Shown one piece after another: positions 30,938 through 36,012 of a stretch of DNA of 36,436 nucleotides; the first letter of the stretch is position 1, and each line of letters begins with the position of its first letter. The position numbers and the translations under genes are program-made. Source of the DNA: a virus; the IMG/VR virus record IMGVR_UViG_3300042518_001245, positions 1 to 36,436 of that record. One strand, given 5' to 3'. The notes under the pieces were generated by a model. That model saw nothing but the letters and a program-made list of their open reading frames with translations. It did no database searches and was not told the DNA's origin.

Positions 30938-30962
30938 AGCTATATCGGTTGAAACAAGTCAA
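30933..30962 (-). promoter_or_regulatory. Sigma70-like promoter, minus strand, for the small membrane operon
   Basis: On the minus strand TTGACT (30962-30957) is followed after 18 bases by TATATT (30938-30933). It would drive the two membrane protein genes at 30773-30083. It overlaps the plus-strand promoter's -10 region, so the two should compete, and heptamers lie on both sides. Confidence 0.55.
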
Positions 30963-31081
30963 CCCAAATCTTTAAAAACGATTCCAAACAAGTTTTTTAT
31001 AGCCTTTGCTCCTTAGGGAGTAAGGAATTGTTTTTAAGATTTAAATCACCTGTCTACAAACGTTTACAGGTGACTTTTTTT
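30944..31081 (+). ncRNA. Candidate small RNA, about 138 nt
   Basis: This untranslated stretch lies between a plausible promoter and a strong intrinsic terminator. It can fold into a 5' hairpin GGTTGA-AACAAG-TCAACC (30947-30964), a nested hairpin CCTTtgCTCC-TTAG-GGAGtAAGG (31003-31025), and the terminator hairpin. There is no credible ORF. The 5' loop and the segment at 30986-30992 carry the AAACAAG heptamer. It could regulate lysogeny or the flanking genes in the manner of short phage immunity RNAs such as those of P4, but no sequence family is recognised and expression is unproven. Confidence 0.45.
31046..31081 (+). terminator. Intrinsic terminator of the candidate small RNA
   Basis: TCACCTGT (31046-31053) pairs with ACAGGTGA (31066-31073) across a 12-base loop and is followed by C and seven Ts (31074-31081). 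It is one of the strongest terminators in the genome and has no upstream plus-strand protein gene. Confidence 0.8.
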
Positions 31082-31119
31082 AAGCCGATATTGTTCTTAG
31101 CCAATTGAGATAAAAGCGA

Positions 31120-31203
31120 GGCTGGATGTGGCAACATCCAGCCCCACCAAGAGGAGATTGATGTCCCTCTTGGCTCAATGTACTAAAGAGACTAGCACAT
31201 TGA
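31120..31203. other. Three consecutive perfect hairpins downstream of integrase
   Basis: Hairpin 1: GGCTGGATGT-GGCA-ACATCCAGCC (31120-31143). Hairpin 2: CCAAGAGG, 11-base loop, CCTCTTGG (31147-31173). Hairpin 3: TCAATGT, 15-base loop, ACATTGA (31175-31203). Each stem is perfect and they are spaced by 1-3 bases. On the minus strand they form the 3' region of the integrase transcript, with hairpin 1 followed by TCGCTTTTATC, which could terminate it. On the plus strand hairpin 2 holds a ribosome binding site. The exact role is unclear. Confidence 0.7.
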
Positions 31204-31214
31204 CAATTTCATAA
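31161..31214 (+). CDS. Possible 17-aa leader peptide
   Basis: ATG at 31161 follows GAGGAG (31151-31156) by only 4 bases and encodes MSLLAQCTKETSTLTIS before TAA. The ribosome binding site and start codon lie within hairpin 2, and the end overlaps hairpin 3. It may be a leader peptide sensing translation or a chance ORF; a downstream plus-strand gene is lacking, so this is weak. Confidence 0.2.
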   Translation: MSLLAQCTKETSTLTIS

Positions 31215-31328
31215 AAAACTTTTGGTTGATTTTGGCAAAAAGTGTATCTAAAGCCTTGGCATTCGGCGTTTGAATGGGGGGCTTAAGAAAGAGATATTGC
31301 ATTTAAAAGGGCTTGAAAACAGGCTAAA

Positions 31329-32345
31329 TCAAAAGCAACTAGGCAAGGCTCTCACAAATCGCACTGCATCATGTGCATCGGCTTCAACGTAAAGCTGGGT
31401 CGTCTTTAGTGACGTATGCCCAAGCAGTACAGAAACCATCGTCAACGGTACATTGTGTTGTACCCATTGCGTCGCACAAGTTCGTCTTAAGTCATGAAAG
31501 TTAAGAGGAAACGGCACTAGCTTTCTTAACCGTCTTAGGGCAATTCTAGCCCCTTGATAGGTGAGATTGTTAAACAGTGTTTGACCTGTGGCGTGGAACT
31601 TCAGAGTCCACTCCAAAACAATCGCTTTCATTGATTCCGACAACACCGTGATGCGTGGCTTGTTACCCTTCCCTAATACCGATATTGTGCCTTGTTCAAA
31701 GTTTAAATGTTCAAGGCGAATCGCCAGTGCTTCGCTTATACGCAGACCACTGGTGAGCAGAAGACTTAGAAGCAGGCGCATCCTCTCTTTGTAAAAGGGG
31801 AGGGTGCAATGCTCATCTAAAGCTTTAAGCAGTTGTGAAACATCGTCTTGCTTGAGCTTATTTCGCTTAGCAGGGGTGAACCGTTTCGGACGCAAGCTTT
31901 CAATGCCACCTAGTGAAACGTTAAACCCTTGCGCATTAAGCCACTTGGCAAAGCAGATGAAGGCTTTGCGCATGTTGTCTTTCAAGGAATAATGACAGCC
32001 GTCGGCTCCGATATTGTCGAGAGCTTGCTTCAGCGTGTCTACGGTGAACGACTTCAACGACGGCACGACCTCGCTATGCTTCCAAAAAGAACGGATGAAC
32101 CCTTTGTAGCCCCGAATGGTTTTGGCACTGTACGGCTTAGGGTATCCCTTGCCAGTGCTTAAATCATCAAGCCATTGGTGCATCAAAGCATCAACTTCGT
32201 GTTCAGCTGGAAGATCAAGCATCCAAACATCTTTATCTTTGTAGCCTTTCACCTTGTGGGCCTTGTGCTTTCCTTGATAAATTTGTTTCTTCAAGGCAGG
32301 CATCGAGACCCCAAGAACAGCGGAAGCTTCTTTTAACGTAAGCAT
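31329..32345 (-). CDS. int: Tyrosine recombinase integrase with N-terminal HTH
   Basis: The 338-residue product catalyses site-specific insertion and excision. The catalytic residues of the tyrosine recombinase family are visible: Arg202 in TSGLRISEAL, Lys226 in LGKGNKPR, His284 and Arg287 in HDLRRT, His310 in LLGHTS and Tyr319 in TTQLYV. Residues about 60-165 form a core-binding SAM-like domain. Unusually, residues 1-40 (LTLKEASAVLGVSMPALKKQIYQGKHKAHKV) resemble an excisionase-like MerR/HTH_17 domain fused at the N-terminus. Start ATG 32345 follows AAAGGAG; an in-frame extension to 32447 lacks support. It lies beside the attP at 32474, with direct repeats between that could be arm sites. Confidence 0.92.
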   Translation of the reverse strand: MLTLKEASAVLGVSMPALKKQIYQGKHKAHKVKGYKDKDVWMLDLPAEHEVDALMHQWLDDLSTGKGYPKPYSAKTIRGYKGFIRSFWKHSEVVPSLKSFTVDTLKQALDNIGADGCHYSLKDNMRKAFICFAKWLNAQGFNVSLGGIESLRPKRFTPAKRNKLKQDDVSQLLKALDEHCTLPFYKERMRLLLSLLLTSGLRISEALAIRLEHLNFEQGTISVLGKGNKPRITVLSESMKAIVLEWTLKFHATGQTLFNNLTYQGARIALRRLRKLVPFPLNFHDLRRTCATQWVQHNVPLTMVSVLLGHTSLKTTQLYVEADAHDAVRFVRALPSCF

Positions 32346-32393
32346 GGTTTGCTCCTTTGTTTGAATAAACGAACAAAGGATCAAGCGATTGTT

Positions 32394-32442
32394 AATCGTT
32401 ACAAGAATCGTTACTTTTTGGTAAAGTTTCGGTTGTAAAGTT
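32394..32442. repeat. Direct repeats upstream of integrase (candidate arm-type sites)
   Basis: AATCGTTAC occurs at 32394-32402 and 32406-32414, start to start 12 bases. GTAAAGTT occurs at 32421-32428 and 32435-32442, start to start 14 bases. These spacings are near one helical turn and the repeats lie between int and the attP core, as expected for integrase or integration host factor sites. The GTAAAG motif recurs in the attP core. Confidence 0.55.
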
Positions 32443-32473
32443 GTCAAAGAACCTGTAGATCTAGTAAGGGATA

Positions 32474-32535
32474 TGGGCGCTCACGGGCTCGAACCGTGGA
32501 CCACCTGCGTGTAAAGCAGAGACACAATCTTTACA
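32474..32535 (-). other. attP: attP with the 3' part of tRNA-Val(UAC)
   Basis: On the minus strand, 32520-32474 reads as tRNA positions 27-73: anticodon stem TCTGC, loop TTTACAC with anticodon TAC (valine), stem GCAGG, variable TGGTC, T-arm CACGG-TTCGAGC-CCGTG, acceptor strand AGCGCCC and discriminator A, with no CCA. The 5' half is absent, so this is a phage attachment core that restores the host tRNA on integration. The likely crossover region is flanked by TGTAAAG (32510-32516) and its inverted copy CTTTACA (32529-32535), 12 bases apart, in the anticodon loop. Confidence 0.88.
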
Positions 32536-32586
32536 TTAAAGGCTTGAGCGGTGCGAAAGTATCGCTTGACATCACAAAACAAACAC

Positions 32587-32706
32587 AGGGGCTACGAAGC
32601 CCCTTTTCTCTTCGCCTTAGTGCTTGCGAGCCTTAAGGCGAGTAGAAGACTACTCGACAGGCATTTACATTGACCGCAGGGGTATTGAGAACCCCTGCTT
32701 TTCTTT
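32587..32706 (+). other. Hairpin cluster with two intrinsic terminators; possible small RNA
   Basis: First terminator: AGGGGCT-ACGA-AGCCCCT then TTTCTC (32587-32607). Then CGCCTTA (32613-32619) pairs with TAAGGCG (32634-32640) with GCT/AGC inside its loop, followed by GAGTAG-AAGA-CTACTC (32640-32655). Second terminator: GCAGGGGT-7 bases-ACCCCTGC then TTTTCTTT (32676-32706). No plus-strand gene lies upstream. A perfect -35 TTGACA occurs at about 32570 but without a convincing -10. It may insulate the lysogenic chromosome junction or encode a short RNA between the two terminators. Confidence 0.6.
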
Positions 32707-32816
32707 GAAAGGAAACTTACATCATGCCCTAACAATCAAGGCATCAAAGGAACCGCCCTTATGCCGACCAACTACCCTATGAAGCAAATTTTAGCAGTGG
32801 TGCTTGCTATGACAAA

Positions 32817-32840
32817 AAGCATCACGTCCTAAGCATGACG
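32817..32840. repeat. Direct repeat AAGCATSACG upstream of the plus-strand lysis block
   Basis: AAGCATCACG (32817-32826) and AAGCATGACG (32831-32840) differ by one base and are 14 bases apart start to start. They lie about 45 bases before the first gene of the block at 32886. The interval 32707-32885 holds no other supported feature besides the ribosome binding site AGAAGGAA. The pair may be an activator or operator site. Confidence 0.45.
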
Positions 32841-32885
32841 GAAGAGATAAACTGCTTATTTTTACCCATTTAGAAGGAACCCCCT

Positions 32886-33101
32886 ATGTCATCAATGAAT
32901 CCAATTATCTTCAACCCATGGGAGCCAAACAAACTCCCCCCCCCTAGTGTTCAGCGTAAAATCGACGCCAAGCATGGTGAAGATGCCATCGTAAGTGTGA
33001 ATGTGTCGATCCGTGATGAGAAAGCCAGCGACACGAAAGAAGTACTCCGTGAAACCTTGGCTTATTTAGACCGTGAGTTTGGAGGTAGCCACTATGCTTA
33101 A
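32886..33101 (+). CDS. Hypothetical protein, 71 aa
   Basis: First gene of the plus-strand block after attP, with AGAAGGAAC upstream of ATG. The N-terminal 25 residues are Pro/Asn-rich (NPIIFNPWEPNKLPPPSV), the rest is charged and probably helical at the C-terminus (KEVLRETLAYLDREF). No family recognised. It overlaps the next gene by 8 bases. Confidence 0.55.
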   Translation: MSSMNPIIFNPWEPNKLPPPSVQRKIDAKHGEDAIVSVNVSIRDEKASDTKEVLRETLAYLDREFGGSHYA

Positions 33102-33636
33102 CTGGTTCAAAAAAGACCCTTACGACCAAGGCTTTGAAGATGCGAAAGCTGTGTATACCTTCCTTTGTGAGCAAAGACCGCCCTATGAAGCTTTTAAAAC
33201 GGTAAGCGCACAGGTGAGGCTTTTTATTGATGAAAAGCTGAAACCTGAAAGAGAGATTGAAGGTTGGACTGGATTTTTGGTTAAAATCGCCCAGTCTTGG
33301 GTGCAGATTCCAGTCAATACCCCAGTCATCGACGCCGTGCCGATGCTTCAATTTGCTGGTGGTGTCACTCAACCTGAAAAACCCAGTGCGGACGGTTGGG
33401 AAATGGCGATGAATCTTTATGATGAGTTGACCAATTTAGACGACTTTTTGCCTCGTGATGCGATTAACTACATTCACAGCAACCGTCAAACGCTTTACGC
33501 CAAGCTTTCATGTGGTGAGAAATTGCGATTTAAGCAAGCTTTAAACAACATTGAAAGCAAATTCCCGTTTTTAGAAAAGATGTCATTGATTGAAGGCAAA
33601 GTGCCTGATAAGTACCCAGTGATTGAAGGCGTTTAA
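33094..33636 (+). CDS. Hypothetical protein, 180 aa
   Basis: The start is ATG 33094, supported by GGAGG 9 bases upstream; the longer frame to 33073 would overlap the upstream gene further. The protein is soluble, helical and moderately acidic, beginning NWFKKDPYDQGFEDAKAVYTFLCEQRPPYEAF. No signal peptide or membrane segment. Neither enzyme nor DNA-binding motif is recognised. It ends before a short AGGCG-TTTAA-CGCCT hairpin that spans its stop codon. Function unknown. Confidence 0.6.
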   Translation: MLNWFKKDPYDQGFEDAKAVYTFLCEQRPPYEAFKTVSAQVRLFIDEKLKPEREIEGWTGFLVKIAQSWVQIPVNTPVIDAVPMLQFAGGVTQPEKPSADGWEMAMNLYDELTNLDDFLPRDAINYIHSNRQTLYAKLSCGEKLRFKQALNNIESKFPFLEKMSLIEGKVPDKYPVIEGV

Positions 33637-33669
33637 CGCCTAGTTTACCGAATTAAGAAGGAATGAATT

Positions 33670-34068
33670 ATGAAAAACCAAGAAAAAAGCTCAAAGGACG
33701 CCCCTTTTAGATTCCATTTGAGCATTCAGCAGATGTTGTTTTTCGTGCCAACGGTTGCAATTGTGGGGGGTTTGCTTTTTACCTTACTTACCCATGTATT
33801 TAAGGAGCCAGTCGCACACGCTGAAATACAGGTGCAACATATCGCATCTTTTACACATCCGCCGATTGATCGCTTAGAGTTTGAAAAAGCAATGAGTAAC
33901 ACCTGTATCAGCCTTAACGCCTTTAATGCCCTAGCGGTAGAATACACTAAGCTAGGCTACGGCACAGCCCCTTCCTACCTTCAAATGTGTGGCAAGGAAG
34001 CCCCAGTTCCTGAACAAGCGAATAAGGGGGCAAAGCAAGAGCAGGGAAAGCCCCACGCTCAAGGATGA
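33670..34068 (+). CDS. Single-pass membrane protein, 132 aa, before endolysin
   Basis: A basic N-terminus (residues 1-18) is followed by one TM helix (QMLFFVPTVAIVGGLLFTLLTHVF, in pieces FFVPTVAIVGGLLFTLL, about residues 21-43). The periplasmic part has two cysteines (CISL and MCGKEAP) and a Lys/Gln-rich C-terminus. It overlaps the GH108 lysin by ATGA. Topology with an N-in anchor and a periplasmic domain suits a pinholin-associated protein or an i-spanin-like protein. The call is by context. Confidence 0.55.
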   Translation: MKNQEKSSKDAPFRFHLSIQQMLFFVPTVAIVGGLLFTLLTHVFKEPVAHAEIQVQHIASFTHPPIDRLEFEKAMSNTCISLNAFNALAVEYTKLGYGTAPSYLQMCGKEAPVPEQANKGAKQEQGKPHAQG

Positions 34069-34559
34069 GCAAAGAACCGACTAGGCTTAAGAAGCTGAAA
34101 GTCAAACGCTTGACCTTTGAGGTGGCAATGCATAGCGTCTTCAATAGTGAAGGCGGGTACTCAAACCACCCAAAGGATAGCGGAGGCGTTACCTACAAAG
34201 GCATATCAAGTGCTTTTTATAAAGAGCTTGTGAAAGACCACCCTAAGCGATACAGAAATGTATCTGTTACGAAGTTGACGCAAGCGGAAAGGCTTGCTAT
34301 TTATCGCAAGTGGTTTTGGGAAGCAAGCGGTGCGGATCGTATTCCAAACCCAGCTCTTGCCCTTCAAGTGTTTGACCATGCGGTTAATGCAAGCGTGTTT
34401 CGTGCCAATAAATTACTAAAGAACGGCAACACCACGCCTAAAATGTACCGCAACGCACGGCACACGGCGTATGAGAACGATCCAAACTGTGCCACGTTTT
34501 GTGACGGCTGGCATCCAAGGGTCGAGCGTGTTTATAAAAAAGGATTAGAACTAAGCTGA
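34065..34559 (+). CDS. GH108 endolysin (lysozyme-like)
   Basis: The 164-residue enzyme belongs to the glycoside hydrolase 108 family of phage lysins. The catalytic Glu29 lies in FNSEGGYSNHPKDSGG, then VTYKGISSAFY, and the C-terminal helical part includes YRKWFWEASGADRIPNPALALQVFDHAVNAS (in pieces: WFWEASGADRIPNPALALQV). It has no signal peptide or anchor, so it needs a holin or other membrane pore. A basic N-terminus (KEPTRLKKLKVKR) is notable and could help it bind the wall or membrane. It overlaps the upstream membrane protein (ATGA) and precedes the small holin-like protein by 14 bases. This is the second wall hydrolase acting at lysis, in addition to the amidase. Confidence 0.88.
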   Translation: MSKEPTRLKKLKVKRLTFEVAMHSVFNSEGGYSNHPKDSGGVTYKGISSAFYKELVKDHPKRYRNVSVTKLTQAERLAIYRKWFWEASGADRIPNPALALQVFDHAVNASVFRANKLLKNGNTTPKMYRNARHTAYENDPNCATFCDGWHPRVERVYKKGLELS

Positions 34560-34573
34560 AAGGAGCTTAACGG

Positions 34574-34798
34574 ATGATTGAATGGATACCAAACGCCTTG
34601 CTTATAGTGCAAAGCCACCTCCCTAAAATACCGACTAACATAGCCATTTATGGCGCTTGTGGCATTGTGCTACTTTTATTCGCAGTCGCCTTATACATTG
34701 CGTTTATCATGCCTTTACAGACATTACTTGAGCGCGAAAAGGAAGACGAAAGAATACGCTTGGAGATTTACGATAGGTCACTAAAAACCTACGACTAA
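34574..34798 (+). CDS. Holin-like small membrane protein, 74 aa
   Basis: A short protein with one long hydrophobic segment (IAIYGACGIVLLLFAVALYIAFIM, in pieces GIVLLLFAVALYIAFIM, about residues 23-46) and a charged C-terminus (LEREKEDERIRLEIYDRSLK). The size and topology fit a type III holin or antiholin-like protein placed next to an endolysin. Ribosome binding site AAAGGAG before ATG. It could also be an Rz-like short spanin. No named holin family recognised. Confidence 0.6.
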   Translation: MIEWIPNALLIVQSHLPKIPTNIAIYGACGIVLLLFAVALYIAFIMPLQTLLEREKEDERIRLEIYDRSLKTYD

Positions 34799-34812
34799 GA
34801 AAGGAATAGCCT

Positions 34813-35286
34813 ATGTTTGGATATGATTTACACTGGATAGAATGGGCGTGTGGCTCAATTTCAACGGCTTTATTCGCCGTGTGGATATGGAAACGGCAAG
34901 AAGACAAGAAGCCCAAGAAGATCGTCAACACCGACCCACCTTTAAAAGTGCCTGATGTCATCGTGACAATTCAGCAATACTTGGACGGCACAACCAAGAT
35001 ACAGGCAACCAACGCCTATAGCGTTGCCATTGTTGAGACTGGCAAGAACCACGTCATCGACACAGTGTTAAAAGAGGCTGGCTACCAACACATCCAACAG
35101 TACAAAATCGAGCCACCACAAGCCACGCTTGAGGCTAGCACGACACTTGAACCTGTAGCGGTGGAGGTGGAGCAATCCGAAGAGAAGAAGCTCCCCTACG
35201 AACCGAACGAGTACGTCGCCAAAATGCAGGGGAAAGCCCTCGACAAGCTCAACGAGCCGTTCGAGCCACACCCTGAAATTGTTTAA
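34813..35286 (+). CDS. Membrane-anchored protein, 157 aa, lysis cluster
   Basis: One hydrophobic segment near the N-terminus (IEWACGSISTALFAVWIW, residues 9-26) is followed by a charged linker (KRQEDKKPKKIVNTDPPLKVPD) and a periplasmic or cytoplasmic region with beta-like character, ending in a Pro/Glu-rich C-terminus. It may be an inner membrane lysis regulator or spanin-like protein. An AAAGGAATAG ribosome binding site precedes the ATG. It is the last gene before the terminator at 35303-35332. Confidence 0.55.
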   Translation: MFGYDLHWIEWACGSISTALFAVWIWKRQEDKKPKKIVNTDPPLKVPDVIVTIQQYLDGTTKIQATNAYSVAIVETGKNHVIDTVLKEAGYQHIQQYKIEPPQATLEASTTLEPVAVEVEQSEEKKLPYEPNEYVAKMQGKALDKLNEPFEPHPEIV

Positions 35287-35302
35287 TGGGAAAATGAAAC
35301 AT

Positions 35303-35332
35303 GGGGAGGATAAACCCCCTCCCCTTTATTTT
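35303..35332 (+). terminator. Intrinsic terminator after the plus-strand lysis cluster
   Basis: GGGGAGG (35303-35309) pairs with CCTCCCC (35318-35324), followed by TTTATTTT. It separates the lysis-like cluster from the XRE/recombination operon, so these have separate transcription units or read-through control. Confidence 0.8.
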
Positions 35333-35347
35333 GAAAGGTGGTGCTAA

Positions 35348-35542
35348 ATGGAACCTGATAGCGAATACCTTAAAAACATTCGTCTTGACTTGGGACTTTC
35401 TCAAAAAAAACTAGCAGAATATCTAGGTTACAGCCGAATCTATATTGCCCTTATTGAAACAGGCAAACGCCCACTCAGCAAAAACATTGAAGCCCAGCTA
35501 GATTTATTTTTTGATAATTTTGATAGAAAGGTCACAACATGA
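35348..35542 (+). CDS. XRE-family helix-turn-helix protein, 64 aa
   Basis: A minimal Cro/C1-type DNA-binding protein: residues 8-55 hold the HTH (LKNIRLDLGLSQKKLAEYLGYSRIYIALIETGKRPLSKNIEAQLDLFF in pieces: LGLSQKKLAEYLGYSRIYIA and IETGKRPLSKNIEA). It opens the operon for the cysteine-rich protein and RecE/RecT after a terminator, with AAAGGTGGTG before ATG, and overlaps the next gene by ATGA. It could be a repressor or Cro-like regulator of the early operon. It lacks a CI-type C-terminal domain. Confidence 0.75.
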   Translation: MEPDSEYLKNIRLDLGLSQKKLAEYLGYSRIYIALIETGKRPLSKNIEAQLDLFFDNFDRKVTT

Positions 35543-36012
35543 CTAACTGCGAATACTGCGGACACCCAGCCGTCCTTGAAGGCGACGGTATCCATGAAGA
35601 GCAAGGCTACGTTTGCACGAACTTCTGTAACCAAGAAACGCACGAATGCCCTTATGACGGCGACAGGTTAAAAGCGACTGGTGTAGGCGAGCTGACGTGC
35701 AACAAGTGCCACCGTGTTTTCGATGAAAACCTTAAAGTCAAAGAGGGTAACGCGCGACTAAGTGGGCGTGAACTTCACAGGGTTTTTCAGGCTTGTATCG
35801 ATGAGCAGGATTGCGATCCCTTCTTTGAGTGGGACGGCTTCACTATGCTTGCCTCTATTGCTGAAATCATCAAAGACCATGGTCACAGGGACGACTTCAA
35901 GCGTAAAAACGTCCGCATCCAATGGCGACACGAACCCGAGCCACACATGGAACTGCTAGGCAAAACGGCAGAGTGGCAGGACGTTTATAGCACGGCGGAG
36001 GTGGAAGGATGA
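35539..36012 (+). CDS. Cysteine-rich putative zinc-binding protein, 157 aa
   Basis: The N-terminal 55 residues carry CxxC-type pairs: CEYCGH at residues 4-9, CTNFC at about 26-30, HECPYD at about 35-40, and CNKC at about 54-57. These can form two zinc-binding knuckles, a common feature of nucleic acid-binding phage proteins. Residues 70-157 are charged and helical (LSGRELHRVFQACIDEQD and so on). The stop overlaps the RecE-like start (ATGA), and AGAAAGGTC precedes the ATG. A role linked with recombination or replication is likely from the operon; the family is not recognised. Confidence 0.65.
   Translation: MTNCEYCGHPAVLEGDGIHEEQGYVCTNFCNQETHECPYDGDRLKATGVGELTCNKCHRVFDENLKVKEGNARLSGRELHRVFQACIDEQDCDPFFEWDGFTMLASIAEIIKDHGHRDDFKRKNVRIQWRHEPEPHMELLGKTAEWQDVYSTAEVEG

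Larger units (their letters stand above)
30908..30992. promoter_or_regulatory. Cluster of AAACAAG heptamers (operator-like repeats)
   Basis: The heptamer AAACAAG or its complement occurs at 30908-30914 (CTTGTTT), 30920-30926, 30952-30958 (preceded by G) and 30986-30992, plus CTTGTTA at 30927-30933. Two pairs form inverted repeats around the -35 and spacer of the promoters. Such clusters are typical of operator sites for a phage repressor or iteron-like protein sites. The binding protein is not identified. Confidence 0.6.

Noticed and set aside
32474-32520. A functional phage-encoded tRNA
   Set aside because: Only the 3' half is present, with no D-arm or 5' acceptor strand; it is an attachment core.
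32761-32832. 23-codon ORF beginning ATGCCGACC before the 32886 gene
   Set aside because: No ribosome binding site and no recognisable product; treated as non-coding.
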